This document shows positions 26,800-36,918 of a stretch of DNA of 64,000 nucleotides, in pieces. The notes beneath the pieces are model-generated. The model saw only the letters and a list, made by a program, of their open reading frames with translations, had not been told where the DNA came from and ran no database searches. The DNA is from Alphaproteobacteria bacterium (lineage in GTDB: Bacteria; Pseudomonadota; Alphaproteobacteria; Micropepsales; Micropepsaceae), in NCBI GenBank assembly GCA_003139615.1, contig PLJH01000141.1, positions 94,569 through 158,568 on the forward strand, written 5' to 3'. The translations under genes were made by a program, and so were the position numbers. Within the stretch, counting starts at the first letter, position 1; the number at the start of each line of letters is the position of its first letter.

Positions 26800-26810
26800 C
26801 GGGGCTCGGG

Positions 26811-27341
26811 ATGGACGTTCGTACCATTTGCTTGGGAATTCTCACCCGCGGCGACGCCACGGGCTATGAGATCAAGAAGCTGTTCGAGGACGACGGCTAC
26901 CAGCACTTCGTGGAAGCGAGCTTCGGCTCCATCTATCCCGCCCTGAACCGCTTGACCGAAGAAGGCCTCGTCTCGGTCCGCGAGGAAGCGCAGGAAAAGC
27001 GCCCCGATCGCAAGGTCTATTCGATTACCACCAGCGGCCGCAGCGCCTTCATTGCAGCGCTTCTGAAACCACTTCCCGAAGATCGCCACCGCTCGCCTTT
27101 CGTGTTCGCGATGCTGTTCTCGCATCTGCTGCCCCATGAGCGCGTCGTGTCGATGCTCGACACTTACATTCGCGTCAGCGAGGAAAAACTCGCGCAGCTT
27201 TCCGACATGAAGGCGGAACCGCAAACGCCGGGCGAGAAATTCGTCTCCGGCTTCGGCCGCGCCGTCTACGAGGCGATGCTGGAGTTCCTTCGCACACACC
27301 GGCACGAAATCGAACAACCAAAGGCCGAGGCGGCCGAGTAA
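26811..27341 (+). CDS. PadR family transcriptional regulator
   Basis: 176 residues. N-terminal winged helix with ICLGILTRGDATGYEIKKLFEDD and the PadR hallmark SFGSIYPALNRLTEEGLVS (about residues 39-57), followed by the wing (RPDRKVYSITTSGRSAF). A C-terminal helical dimerisation part of the longer PadR class (PF10400-like) follows. It most likely represses itself and the two efflux genes that follow after 11 bp. A promoter and perfect dyad lie just upstream. The ligand is probably a substrate of the pump (inference). Confidence 0.92.
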   Translation: MDVRTICLGILTRGDATGYEIKKLFEDDGYQHFVEASFGSIYPALNRLTEEGLVSVREEAQEKRPDRKVYSITTSGRSAFIAALLKPLPEDRHRSPFVFAMLFSHLLPHERVVSMLDTYIRVSEEKLAQLSDMKAEPQTPGEKFVSGFGRAVYEAMLEFLRTHRHEIEQPKAEAAE

Positions 27342-27352
27342 CCGAGCGCGAG

Positions 27353-28453
27353 ATGTTCAAATCGATGTTCGACTCCTTTATGCGTATGAGGCCAAGCTAC
27401 CGTGCGGCGCTGATCATTCTCGTGCTTGCGGTCGTCTGGATCGGCTCCGGATTTATCGTCGGCGGTCACAAGGCTTCCAGCAGCGACGCGCAGGCGAAGG
27501 CCGTCGATGTGCCGCGCGTGCGCGTCCAAATCCTTGCTGCGGCCGATCGCGATGCGACGATAACGATCCGTGGTCGGACGCAGGCGCTGCATTCCGTGGA
27601 CGTGCGCGCCGAGGTCGAAGGCGTTGTGCAGGCGCTTCGTGTCGAAAAAGGCGACCGCGTCAAGATGGGTGATGTTCTCTGTGAGATCAAGCTGAACGAT
27701 CGCGCGGCCAAGCTGCAGCAGGCGCGCGCGCTTGTGGCGCAAACGGCCAAGCAGCATGATGTCGATGTCGATCTCGCCAAGAACGGCTTCCGCTCGACCA
27801 CACAGGTTTCGCAGTCGGCCGCGTCTCTCGAAGCGGCCAAGGCGACACAGCAGACGATGGAAATCGAGCTCGCCAACACCAAAATCAAGTCGCCGTTTGC
27901 CGGCATCGTCGACGACCGCTACGTCACAGTGGGCGATTACATGAAGGTGGGCGACAAATGCGCCATGATCGTGGCACCCGAGCCTTTCCTCGCGGTCGGC
28001 CAGGTTTCCGAACACGAAGTGGGCGAGCTCAAGGTCGGCGATCCCATCACGGCCAATCTCGTTACCGGTGAAACGGTGCAGGGCAAGATCAGCTTCGTCT
28101 CGATCCGCGCCGACGACACGACGCGCACCTTCCGCATCGAAGCCGAACTCCCAAACCCCGACGCCAAGCTGCGCGCCGGCATCAGCGCCGACATCCGTAT
28201 TCCGGTGCGGCAGTTGATGGCCGAGAAGATCTCACCGGGAATCCTGGTGCTCGACGATAACGGCGTTATCGGCGTGCGTACGGTCGAGCGCGGTATCGTC
28301 CACTTCCACCCGGTCGATATCGTGTCCGACGGTCCCGACGGCATGTGGGTCAGCGGCCTGTCCGACGGCATCGCCGTGATCACGGTCGGGCAGGAATTCG
28401 TCAACGACGGCGAACGCGTGCAGACGGTCCAGGACAAGGGCGGCCGCGCATGA
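27353..28453 (+). CDS. RND efflux periplasmic adaptor subunit (HlyD/AcrA type)
   Basis: 366 residues. One N-terminal membrane anchor (RAALIILVLAVVWIGSGFIVGG), lipoyl-like motif HSVDVRAEVEGVVQAL with VEKGDRVKMGDVLCEI, an alpha-hairpin about 95-145, and the second lipoyl half IKSPFAGIVDDRYVTVGDYM. Beta-barrel and membrane-proximal domains follow. It links the inner membrane pump to an outer membrane channel, which is not encoded here. The stop overlaps the start of the pump gene as ATGA, so the two are translationally coupled. Confidence 0.93.
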   Translation: MFKSMFDSFMRMRPSYRAALIILVLAVVWIGSGFIVGGHKASSSDAQAKAVDVPRVRVQILAAADRDATITIRGRTQALHSVDVRAEVEGVVQALRVEKGDRVKMGDVLCEIKLNDRAAKLQQARALVAQTAKQHDVDVDLAKNGFRSTTQVSQSAASLEAAKATQQTMEIELANTKIKSPFAGIVDDRYVTVGDYMKVGDKCAMIVAPEPFLAVGQVSEHEVGELKVGDPITANLVTGETVQGKISFVSIRADDTTRTFRIEAELPNPDAKLRAGISADIRIPVRQLMAEKISPGILVLDDNGVIGVRTVERGIVHFHPVDIVSDGPDGMWVSGLSDGIAVITVGQEFVNDGERVQTVQDKGGRA

Positions 28454-31400
28454 TCCGGATCGTCGATTGGGCCGTCAACAACACGCGTGTGGTCGTCGCG
28501 ATGCTGGCCGTGGCCATCATTGCGGGCCTTATCTCGTTCGTCGTGATCCCGAAAGAAGCCCAGCCCGACATTCCATTCGGCGTGATTGTCGTGACGATCC
28601 CCTATCCGGGCATCAGTCCGGAAGATAGCGAACGCCTCCTCGTCAAACCGATGGAGACTTATCTGCGCTCCATCGAAGGTCTCAAGGACGTCACGGCGCG
28701 CGCCTACCAGGGTTTCGCAGTGGTCATTCTCGAATTCGACGTAAACTTCAACAAAGAAAAGGCGCTCGAAGACGTGCGCGCGCAGGTGGAAACCGCGCGC
28801 GCCGAATTGCCGACGGACGCCAAGCAACCGACCGTTCAGGAGTTCAATACGAGCCTCTTTCCGGTGATCACGGCGTCGCTCTATGGCGATGTGCCCGAGC
28901 GGACGATGCTCAAGATCGCACGCGACCTGAAAGATCAGATCAAGCAGATTCCCAGCGTTCTCGACGTCAATATCGGCGGCGAACGCCAGGAGATGCTCGA
29001 GATCGTCATCGATCCCTCGAAGCTGGAAAGCTACGGCATTACCCAGCAGGAAATGTTCGGCGCGATTTCCAACAATAACCGACTCATCGCGGCCGGTTCG
29101 ATTGATACCGGCCATGGCAGTTTCGAGGTCAAGGTTCCGGCCGTTATCGACAGTCCGCAGGATGTTCTCGAATTGCCGATCCGCTCGAGCGGCGCCGCGA
29201 CGGTCACGCTGGGCGACGTGGCGCAAGTCCATCGTACCTTCTACGACGCGACAAGTTTCGCCCGCCTGAATGGTCAGCCGACGATCGCGCTCGAAGTAAC
29301 CAAGCGCATCGGCGCCAACATCATCGACAACAACCTCAAAGTCCGTCAGCTGATCTCGGCGGCGCAGCAGTCCTGGCCGTCGGGCGTGCACGTGAAGTAT
29401 CTCTCCGATCGATCCACCGACATCCATGACACGCTGGGTTCGCTGTCGGATTCGATCATTCTCGCCATCATCCTGGTTATGATCATCATAGTCGCCGCAC
29501 TCGGGCTCCGCTCGGGTCTTCTGGTGGGCGCAGCAATTCCCACATCGTTCCTGATCAGCTTCCTCGTGCTGAATGCCACGGGAATGACGCTCAACTTCAT
29601 GATCATGTTCGCAATGCTGCTCGCTGTCGGCATTCTCGTCGACGGCCCCATCATCGTCGTCGAATATGCCGACCGGAAAATGACCGAGGGCACACCCCCG
29701 CGGCCCGCTTTCGCGGAAGCCGCGCGACGCATGTTCTGGCCTGTCGTCAGCGCGACCGCGACGATGATCGCCGCGTTCTTTCCCATGCTTTTCTGGCCCG
29801 ACGTGACCGGAAAATTCATGAGCTATTTTCCGATCACGCTGATCATCGTGCTGAGTGCCTCGATGTTCGTCGCACTAATCTTCGTGCCGGTTCTGGGCGG
29901 CATGCTGGGCAAGAAGCCGCCGCCGGACCCCGAACACGAAGCGGCCATTGAGGCATCGGAGACGGGTGACTGGCGTGATATTCCGGGTATCACCGGATGG
30001 TATGCCCATCTTTCAGAGCGGATCACGCAACATCCCGGACGCGTCATCCTCGGCGCACTGGCCGTCGTCGTCGTTATCATTGGCCTGTTCGCCGTGTTCA
30101 ACCACGGCGTCGAGTTCTTTGTCGATACCGATCCGGAGATGGCTAATATTCTCGTATCCGCGCGCGGCAATCTCTCCGCCCAGGAAAAGCGCGACGTCGT
30201 CATGAGCGTCGAGCGGATCGTCGAGTCCGTCGATGGGCTCAAATACATCTATGCCACCTCGGGCGAACAGCAGGACACGCTAAACGATCAGGGCGGAGTG
30301 CCTGTCGACAATATTGGTCAGATTCAGATTGAACTGAAGGACTACCACGAACGCCGCAGAGGCAGCGTGATTCTCGAAGAGATTCGGCGAAAGACAGCCA
30401 ATCTCGCAGGTGTCCATGTCGAAGTGCGCGTACCTACTAATGGACCGCCGACTGGCAAGGACGTCATGATCGACGTCTCTTCGGACGACTATGCGACGCT
30501 CGCCCAGACGACCGACACAATCCGTCGCCGCATGGACGGGTTGAAGGAACTGCGGGATCTCGAAGACACGCGGCCCCTACCCGGTATCGAATGGGACCTC
30601 GACATCGATCGCGACGTCGCCAACCGCTTCGGCGCCAATGCACAGACCATCGGCACGGCCGTACAGCTTGTCACCGACGGGATATTGGTTGGCGAATATC
30701 GTCCCGACGACACGACACAGCAGGTCGATATCCGCGTACGCTACCCCGCGTCATCGCGCGGCATTCATGCGCTCGACGATGTGCGCGTGTCGACGCCCGG
30801 CGGCATGGTGCCGATCTCGAATTTCGTCAAGCTCCGGCCTGCGCCCCAGGTGAATTCCATTGAGCGCGTCGACGGCCACCGCGTCTACCACATTCGCGCA
30901 AATCTCGTGCCCGGCGTTCTTCCGGCCACCGAAGTCGCAAAGATCAAAGCATGGATGGCGACCCAGACATTCCCGGCAAGCGTTCACGTCGCTTTCAAAG
31001 GTGCGGACGAAGAGCAGCAAAAAGCCGGCCTGTTTCTAGTGGGCGCGGCGTTCATGGCGCTGTTCCTCATCGCCATGGTGCTGGTCGCGATGTTCAACAG
31101 TTTCTACCACGCGACCCTGATTCTGATTGCCGTGGTTCTGGCCATGATCGGCGCGCTTCTCGGTATGCTGATCATGGGTCAGCCCTTCTCCGTTATTATG
31201 TCGGGCACGGGCATGCTCGCGCTTGCAGGCATCGTGGTGAACCACAACATTGTGCTGATTGACACCTTTCGGCGTCTGCGGCTGTCGGGCATGGACCCCA
31301 TCGAGGCGGTCATCCGCTCCAGCGCGCAACGCCTTCGCCCGGTGTTCCTCACGACCGTGACGGCCATCGGTGGGTTGTTGCCGATGATGTTCGCCATCGA

Positions 31401-31659
31401 GATCGATTTCTGGACGCGCGAGGTGACGGTCGGAGGCCCTCACGGCATGACCTGGGTTCCGATGTCGACGGCCATCGTGTTCGGATTGGCTTTCTCGAAG
31501 ATGATCACGCTTGGCCTTGTGCCTGCCATGCTGGCGTTGCCCTATCGTATCCGCGAAGCCCGCGAACTCCGGCGCGCGCGGCGCAACGGCGCGAATGACG
31601 TGCCCGCAGTCGCGCGGCCCCGCTCGGTGCCGCAACCGGAAGCGCAAGCTGCGGAATAA
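28450..31659 (+). CDS. RND family efflux permease (HAE1-type)
   Basis: 1069 residues from the ATG that overlaps the adaptor stop; an upstream in-frame extension would lie inside the adaptor gene. Twelve TM segments in the RND 1+5+1+5 layout: N-terminal WAVNNTRVVVAMLAVAIIAG and VVIPKEAQPDIPFGVI, porter domains, and central helices with GILVDGPIIVVEYADRKM (the RND motif where charged residues carry the proton relay). It exports hydrophobic or amphipathic compounds using the proton gradient. No OMF gene is in the operon, so it presumably borrows a TolC-like channel. It ends exactly at the base before the convergent ABC gene. Confidence 0.94.
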   Translation: MIRIVDWAVNNTRVVVAMLAVAIIAGLISFVVIPKEAQPDIPFGVIVVTIPYPGISPEDSERLLVKPMETYLRSIEGLKDVTARAYQGFAVVILEFDVNFNKEKALEDVRAQVETARAELPTDAKQPTVQEFNTSLFPVITASLYGDVPERTMLKIARDLKDQIKQIPSVLDVNIGGERQEMLEIVIDPSKLESYGITQQEMFGAISNNNRLIAAGSIDTGHGSFEVKVPAVIDSPQDVLELPIRSSGAATVTLGDVAQVHRTFYDATSFARLNGQPTIALEVTKRIGANIIDNNLKVRQLISAAQQSWPSGVHVKYLSDRSTDIHDTLGSLSDSIILAIILVMIIIVAALGLRSGLLVGAAIPTSFLISFLVLNATGMTLNFMIMFAMLLAVGILVDGPIIVVEYADRKMTEGTPPRPAFAEAARRMFWPVVSATATMIAAFFPMLFWPDVTGKFMSYFPITLIIVLSASMFVALIFVPVLGGMLGKKPPPDPEHEAAIEASETGDWRDIPGITGWYAHLSERITQHPGRVILGALAVVVVIIGLFAVFNHGVEFFVDTDPEMANILVSARGNLSAQEKRDVVMSVERIVESVDGLKYIYATSGEQQDTLNDQGGVPVDNIGQIQIELKDYHERRRGSVILEEIRRKTANLAGVHVEVRVPTNGPPTGKDVMIDVSSDDYATLAQTTDTIRRRMDGLKELRDLEDTRPLPGIEWDLDIDRDVANRFGANAQTIGTAVQLVTDGILVGEYRPDDTTQQVDIRVRYPASSRGIHALDDVRVSTPGGMVPISNFVKLRPAPQVNSIERVDGHRVYHIRANLVPGVLPATEVAKIKAWMATQTFPASVHVAFKGADEEQQKAGLFLVGAAFMALFLIAMVLVAMFNSFYHATLILIAVVLAMIGALLGMLIMGQPFSVIMSGTGMLALAGIVVNHNIVLIDTFRRLRLSGMDPIEAVIRSSAQRLRPVFLTTVTAIGGLLPMMFAIEIDFWTREVTVGGPHGMTWVPMSTAIVFGLAFSKMITLGLVPAMLALPYRIREARELRRARRNGANDVPAVARPRSVPQPEAQAAE

Positions 31660-33549
31660 TCAGTCCGCCGCGGCCAACGGCGTAGATCTGGCGATGCCGG
31701 GTACGACATCGGGATCGCTCTCGACCGCCAAAAGGATTTCGCGCGCCGCCGCGGCTTCGCGCTGCTTGTTCCACATCGACGCGTAATGGCCGCCTTTGGC
31801 GACGAGTTCGGCATGCTTGCCCTGTTCGACGATTTCGCCGTGATCGAGCACGAGGATTTCATCCGCATCTACGACCGTTGAAAGTCGATGCGCAATGACA
31901 AGCGTAGTGCGGTTTTTCGAGACTTCCGACAGCGCGCTCTGGATTTCACGTTCCGTATGCGTATCGAGCGCGGAGGTCGCTTCGTCCAACAGCAGGATCG
32001 GCGGATTTTTCAGGATCGTGCGCGCAATCGCGACGCGCTGCTTCTCGCCGCCGGAGAGCTTGAGCCCGCGCTCGCCCACCATCGCGTCGTAACCGAGCGG
32101 CAGTTCCTGGATAAAGCTGTCGATCTGCGCCATGCGCGCGGCTTCCTTGATCTCGGATTCGTTCGCGCCGATGCGGCCATAAGCGATGTTGTAGCGCACG
32201 GTATCGTTGAACAGGACGGTATCCTGCGGAACGATACCGATATTTGCGCGCAACGACGCCTGCGTCACGTCGCGGATGTCCTGTCCGTCGATGGTCACGC
32301 TGCCGCTTTTGATGTCGTAGAAGCGATAGAGAATACGCGAGATCGTCGATTTGCCTGCGCCCGACGGCCCCACCACTGCCACCGTCTTGCCGGCCGGCAC
32401 CATGAAGCTGATGCCTTTGAGCACGATGCGCGCGGGCTCATAGGAGAAAATGACGTTGTCGAATTTGATCTCGCCGCCATGGACGTCGAGCTCTTTCGCG
32501 CCCGGCTTGTCCTTCACTTCCTGCGGCTGGTAGAGAAGCCGGAACATCGCCTCCATATCGACCAACGCCTGCGTGATTTCGCGATAGACCGTGCCCAGCA
32601 AATTGAGCGGCTGGTAGAGCTGCATCAAGATGGCGTTGCCCATCACCAGCGCACCGATGGTGAACTGACCGCGCGAGATGCCGATCGCAGTCAGCACCAT
32701 CACGAGTCCCATGCCCACGGCCATGATCGCGGCCTGGCCCGTATTAAGGACAGACAGCGATATCTGCGCCTGGATGGAAGCCCGAGAAAACTTGTCCATC
32801 GATTTTTCGAATCTACGAGTCTCGTGGCCTTCATTGTTGAAATATTTCACAGTCTCGTAATTGAGCAAGCTGTCGACGGCCTTGGTATTCGCCTCGCTGT
32901 CGCTGTCGTTCATCTCGCGGCGAAAACGCACGCGCCAGCGCGTGATCGCGAAGGTAAACCACACATAGCCGCCGACCATCGCGAGCGTCGTCAGTGCGAT
33001 CCAGACGTTGAGCTTCCAGACCATGATTGCGGTGAACAGCAGGAGCTGGAAAAAAGTCGGGAAAATGCTGAACAGTGCAAACGAAAGCAGCGTGTCGATG
33101 CCCTTCGTGCCGCGCTCGATGGTGCGCGACAGGCCGCCCGTCTTGCGTTCCAGATGGAAGCGCAGGCTCAGCGTGTGCACATGGGCGAAGGTCGAGACGC
33201 CGACCTCTTTGAGCGCGTTGTATTGAACCTTCGCGAAAATGCCGTCTCGCAATTGCGCGAAGGCCTGCATCAGAATCCGCGACAACACATAGCCAACGAT
33301 CAGGCCGAAGACCGCGGCAATGGCGATGTTCGCAGGCGTCTTATGCGCCAGCCGATCCGTGATCCAGCCGAACATGACGGGCGAAACCGTCGTGGCCGCG
33401 ATCGACAGCGCGAGACAGACGAGCGCCACAACCACGCGCGCCCTGAGATCCGGCCGGTCCTTCGGCCAAAGATAGGGCATCAGCATATAGAGCGGATGAA
33501 GCGACGGCGTGCCGTCGCCCGATTCGAGCATGGGATTCGGAGTCGACAT
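31660..33549 (-). CDS. ABC exporter of the Atm1/HMT1 (ABCB7) type
   Basis: 629 residues, fused membrane and ATPase domains. The TM half has the Atm1 fingerprints [13 protein letters not shown] and [16 protein letters not shown]. The nucleotide-binding half has Walker [14 protein letters not shown]-loop [10 protein letters not shown], signature [14 protein letters not shown], Walker [13 protein letters not shown] and H-loop IAHRLST. Relatives export glutathione-linked compounds and give heavy-metal tolerance or support Fe-S biogenesis. It works as a homodimer in the inner membrane. The C-terminal ~30 residues after the H-loop region are Ala-rich and variable. Confidence 0.93.
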   Translation of the reverse strand: MSTPNPMLESGDGTPSLHPLYMLMPYLWPKDRPDLRARVVVALVCLALSIAATTVSPVMFGWITDRLAHKTPANIAIAAVFGLIVGYVLSRILMQAFAQLRDGIFAKVQYNALKEVGVSTFAHVHTLSLRFHLERKTGGLSRTIERGTKGIDTLLSFALFSIFPTFFQLLLFTAIMVWKLNVWIALTTLAMVGGYVWFTFAITRWRVRFRREMNDSDSEANTKAVDSLLNYETVKYFNNEGHETRRFEKSMDKFSRASIQAQISLSVLNTGQAAIMAVGMGLVMVLTAIGISRGQFTIGALVMGNAILMQLYQPLNLLGTVYREITQALVDMEAMFRLLYQPQEVKDKPGAKELDVHGGEIKFDNVIFSYEPARIVLKGISFMVPAGKTVAVVGPSGAGKSTISRILYRFYDIKSGSVTIDGQDIRDVTQASLRANIGIVPQDTVLFNDTVRYNIAYGRIGANESEIKEAARMAQIDSFIQELPLGYDAMVGERGLKLSGGEKQRVAIARTILKNPPILLLDEATSALDTHTEREIQSALSEVSKNRTTLVIAHRLSTVVDADEILVLDHGEIVEQGKHAELVAKGGHYASMWNKQREAAAAREILLAVESDPDVVPGIARSTPLAAAD

Positions 33550-33721
33550 GCTTCAGCGCACCGAAAGTGCGGGAATCCCGGTGCTTGCCGGGGTGACGAA
33601 GGAAAACGACACGACTAACCTCTCAGGCGATAGCGGTTGGGTTCTGTTTAGAAAGATGGTGCGGCAGCCGCAATCCCCAACTATATCCCGCATCGCAACA
33701 GCCAAGAGAACGAATCGGGTC

Positions 33722-34315
33722 ATGCATAACCCTCCCGCCGGCGAGGAAAAGCGCTTGCGTGCCGTTTGTGTCTTCTGCGGCTCGTCGCCCGGCCGCGATC
33801 GGCGCCATGCGGAAGCCGCACGGGAATTGGGGACTTTGCTCGCGGCCAACGGCTTCTCGCTCGTCTTCGGCGGCGGCAATATCGGATTGATGGGCGAAGT
33901 GGCCCGCGCAGCCCGGGCGGGCGGTGCGCCCGTGGTCGGCATCCTGCCCAAGTTTCTGGAGCACCTGGAACCCCCTCTCCGGTCGGCCGAGGAACTGATC
34001 GTCACGCCCGACTTACAGCAGCGAAAACAGCGCATGTTGGCTCTGGCCGACGCGTTCGTGATCCTGCCGGGCGGGCTTGGTACGCTGGATGAATATTTCG
34101 AGGTGCTGACCTCGGCCCAACTTCACGCGCTGGGCAAGCCCATCCTGTTGGTGAACATCGCGGGCTATTTCGATCCGTTGAAGACGCTCCTCGATCATGT
34201 CGTGCGCGAAGGCTTCGCGAACCCGAGTCTTTTCGAACTTCAACAGATCGTCGTCGATCCCAAGGAAGCGATCGCGACGCTCCTTCTCAAGTTGCCTGCG
34301 GCCGGAACCGTCTGA
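33722..34315 (+). CDS. TIGR00730/LOG family Rossmann-fold protein
   Basis: 197 residues from ATG 33722; a longer frame runs upstream into the ABC gene start, but the family begins at VCVFCGSSPG. Signature motifs FGGGNIGLMG and LPGGLGTLDEYFEVLT (PGGxGTxxE) are those of nucleoside 5'-monophosphate phosphoribohydrolases (LONELY GUY type), which split AMP or cytokinin ribotides into base and ribose phosphate. In bacteria the role is usually nucleotide salvage or unknown. Its last 29 bp overlap the 3' end of the convergent rarD-like gene. Confidence 0.9.
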   Translation: MHNPPAGEEKRLRAVCVFCGSSPGRDRRHAEAARELGTLLAANGFSLVFGGGNIGLMGEVARAARAGGAPVVGILPKFLEHLEPPLRSAEELIVTPDLQQRKQRMLALADAFVILPGGLGTLDEYFEVLTSAQLHALGKPILLVNIAGYFDPLKTLLDHVVREGFANPSLFELQQIVVDPKEAIATLLLKLPAAGTV

Positions 34316-35192
34316 ATTGGCCCTCCAACGCCACGATCAGAATCGCAGCCCAGATGAGTACGAACGCAATCGCACTGCCGCGTGAGAACGTTTCGTGGAA
34401 GCCGAAGGTCGCGAGCAGAAGCGTGATCGATGGCGAGCAATATTGCAGGAAACCGAGCGTCGAAAGCCGGATGCGCCGTGCCCCCGCCGCGAACATCGCA
34501 AGCGGTACGGCGGTCAGCGGTCCCGCGACGATCAACAACGCGTCCTTGCCCAGATTGACGGATGGGAATGCGCCCGTGTGCCGCCACCACCAGAACGCCA
34601 CCAAGCCGAAGGTGATCGGAAACAGGATCAGTGTTTCGACCAGCAAGCCATCCAGCGAATCGATGTCCGTCAGCTTTCGGAAATAGCCGTAGAAGCCGAA
34701 AGACAGCGCCAGCGCCAGGCCGATCCAGGGAATGTGCCCAAGCTCATAGGCCTGCACGCTGACGGCGACCACCGCGAGCGCAATACCGGCGAGCCTCACA
34801 CGCGACAGGCGCTCGCCGAACAGGAAGACGCCCAACCCGATCGAAAGCAACGGGGTCAGATAATAGCCGAAGCTCGCCTCAACGAGCTGGCTGGTCGACA
34901 CGCAATAGATGAAGATCGTCCAGTTGCAACTGATAAGCACGCTGGTCAGCGCAAGAGTTGCGATCATGCGCGGCTCGCGCAGGATGCTGACGATACGCGA
35001 TGTACGCCCCCGCCAGGCCGCCACAGCCAACAGGAACAGCGCGCACCATAATATGCGGTGGACGGTCAATTCGAATGGCGGGACATCGCCGAGCAGCCGC
35101 CAGAAAAGCGGCACCACACCCCAGATCGCATAGGCGCCGCCCGCCAGCATGATGCCGGTGGTTTCGTTGTGCGGGGGTGCACTTTGAGTCAT
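34287..35192 (-). CDS. rarD: RarD-like EamA family permease
   Basis: 301 residues, ten hydrophobic helices in two EamA halves. The RarD fingerprint is visible: GAYAIWGVVPLFWRLLGDVPPFELTVHRILW, ISCNWTIFIY, EASFGYYLTPLLSIGLGVFLFGERLS and LGFLQYCSPSITLLLA. RarD proteins belong to the drug/metabolite transporter superfamily; their substrate is not established. It is downstream of and on the same strand as the citramalate synthase gene, 127 bp away. Confidence 0.9.
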   Translation of the reverse strand: MTQSAPPHNETTGIMLAGGAYAIWGVVPLFWRLLGDVPPFELTVHRILWCALFLLAVAAWRGRTSRIVSILREPRMIATLALTSVLISCNWTIFIYCVSTSQLVEASFGYYLTPLLSIGLGVFLFGERLSRVRLAGIALAVVAVSVQAYELGHIPWIGLALALSFGFYGYFRKLTDIDSLDGLLVETLILFPITFGLVAFWWWRHTGAFPSVNLGKDALLIVAGPLTAVPLAMFAAGARRIRLSTLGFLQYCSPSITLLLATFGFHETFSRGSAIAFVLIWAAILIVALEGQFRRFRPQAT

Positions 35193-35319
35193 GGCACTCG
35201 GGGGAAATCGGTCAGATTGACCATACTGAAATATGGCGGCGAAATATCGGCTGTCCGTGTCAAACCAGCTATGCGTCTTGGCAGGCGCAAATCCGGATCA
35301 CAAATTGCGACGATTATCG

Positions 35320-36918
35320 CTACTCCCGCGCGCCATCGCGGTAGAGCTTATAGCGGATCGAATCCGTCAGTGCCTCGAAGGACGCGTCCACGATATTGGG
35401 CGATACGCCCACCGTCGACCAGCGCTGCCCCTGCCCGTCCTTGCACTCCACCATCACGCGCGTCACGGCCTCCGTGCCGCTCGTGAGGATACGAACCTTG
35501 TAATCGACAAGCGCGAGGTCCTGCAGATAGGCCGAATAGCGGCCAAGGTCCTTGCGCAATGCTTCGTCGAGCGCGTTCACCGGACCGTTGCCGAGGCCGA
35601 CATTGTGGCAGGTCTCGGCGCCGACTTTCACTTTGACGACGGCCTCCGACACGGTCATCAGGTCGCCCATGGCATTGTGCCGACGCTCGACCATCACGCG
35701 GAAGCTCTCGACCTCGAAATAATCCGGCGTCTGTCCCAGAGCCCGCCGTGCCAGCAACTCGAACGACGCTTCGGCGCCGTCATAGGAATATCCCAGGAAT
35801 TCGCGCTGCTTCACGTCTTCGAGAAGACGCGCGACGCGAGCGTCTTTCGCATCGACATCGATTCCGGCATCGGCCAGCCGCGCGAGCAGGTTCGACCGGC
35901 CGGCCTGGTCCGACACAAGGATGCGCCGCGCATTGCCGATCGCGTCCGGCGGCACATGCTCATAAGTGCGCGGATCTTTCAGGACCGCGGAGGAATGCAG
36001 CCCGCCCTTATGCGCAAAGGCTGACGGCCCGACATAGGCAGCGTGACGGTTAGGCGCGCGGTTGAGGATTTCGTCCAGCAGCCGCGATGTCGCCGTCACG
36101 CGCGCCAGCTGTTCGCGCGAAACACCGGTCTCGAACTGCAAGGCGTAAGGCTCCTTCAACAGTAGGGTCGGGATCAGTGCGCACAGATTGGCGTTGCCGC
36201 AGCGTTCGCCCAGCCCGTTGAGCGTGCCCTGAATCTGCCGCGCTCCCCCGCGCACCGCCGCCAGCGAAATCGCGACCGCCTGCTCGGTGTCATTGTGCGC
36301 ATGAATGCCGAGTGCGGCATCGGGAAGCGCTGCGCGCACTTCCGAAACGATGCGATAGACGTCTTCCGGCAATGTGCCGCCATTGGTGTCGCACAGCACA
36401 ACCCAGCGCGCGCCTGCCGCATGCGCCGCGCGGATGCAATCGAGCGCATAGAGCGGATTGGCCCTGTAGCCGTCGAAGAAATGTTCCGCATCGAACAAAG
36501 GCTCGCGGCCCCTCGCCACTACGGCCGCGATCGACTCGGCGATGAAGTCGACATTGTCGCTGCGCGGAATTTCAAGCGCGACATCGACATGAAAATCCCA
36601 AGTCTTGCCGACGAGGCAGACAGCATCAGCCTTGGCATCCAGCACGGACGCAAGGCCAGGATCGTTGGCCGCGCTGCGGCCTGCGCGCTTAGTCATCCCG
36701 AAAGCCGTAAACTTGGCGCGCGTCAGCGGCGGCCGTTCGGTGAAAAACGCCGTGTCCGTCGGATTGGCGCCCGGCCAACCGCCTTCGACGTAATCGATGC
36801 CCAGCGCATTGAGTGCTAGCGCGATTTGGCGCTTGTCTTCCACGGAAAAATCGACGCCCTGCGTCTGCGCCCCATCGCGAAGGGTGGTATCGAAAAGGAA
36901 GAGGCGTTCGCGACTCAT
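35320..36918 (-). CDS. cimA: Citramalate synthase
   Basis: 532 residues from ATG 36918; a longer open frame enters the upstream repeat. HMGL-like barrel with FDTTLRDGAQTQGVDFS, GIHAHNDTEQAVA and NGLGERCGNANL, plus a C-terminal allosteric domain (VNALDEALRKDL, LVDYKVRIL). This composition with a C-terminal LeuA dimer domain is that of the CimA family, which condenses pyruvate and acetyl-CoA to (R)-citramalate for isoleucine synthesis. The ribosome site (GGAGGGTGGG) and the A of the ATG are the outer end of a 30-bp terminal inverted repeat, see the 144-bp element. Confidence 0.92.
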   Translation of the reverse strand: MSRERLFLFDTTLRDGAQTQGVDFSVEDKRQIALALNALGIDYVEGGWPGANPTDTAFFTERPPLTRAKFTAFGMTKRAGRSAANDPGLASVLDAKADAVCLVGKTWDFHVDVALEIPRSDNVDFIAESIAAVVARGREPLFDAEHFFDGYRANPLYALDCIRAAHAAGARWVVLCDTNGGTLPEDVYRIVSEVRAALPDAALGIHAHNDTEQAVAISLAAVRGGARQIQGTLNGLGERCGNANLCALIPTLLLKEPYALQFETGVSREQLARVTATSRLLDEILNRAPNRHAAYVGPSAFAHKGGLHSSAVLKDPRTYEHVPPDAIGNARRILVSDQAGRSNLLARLADAGIDVDAKDARVARLLEDVKQREFLGYSYDGAEASFELLARRALGQTPDYFEVESFRVMVERRHNAMGDLMTVSEAVVKVKVGAETCHNVGLGNGPVNALDEALRKDLGRYSAYLQDLALVDYKVRILTSGTEAVTRVMVECKDGQGQRWSTVGVSPNIVDASFEALTDSIRYKLYRDGARE

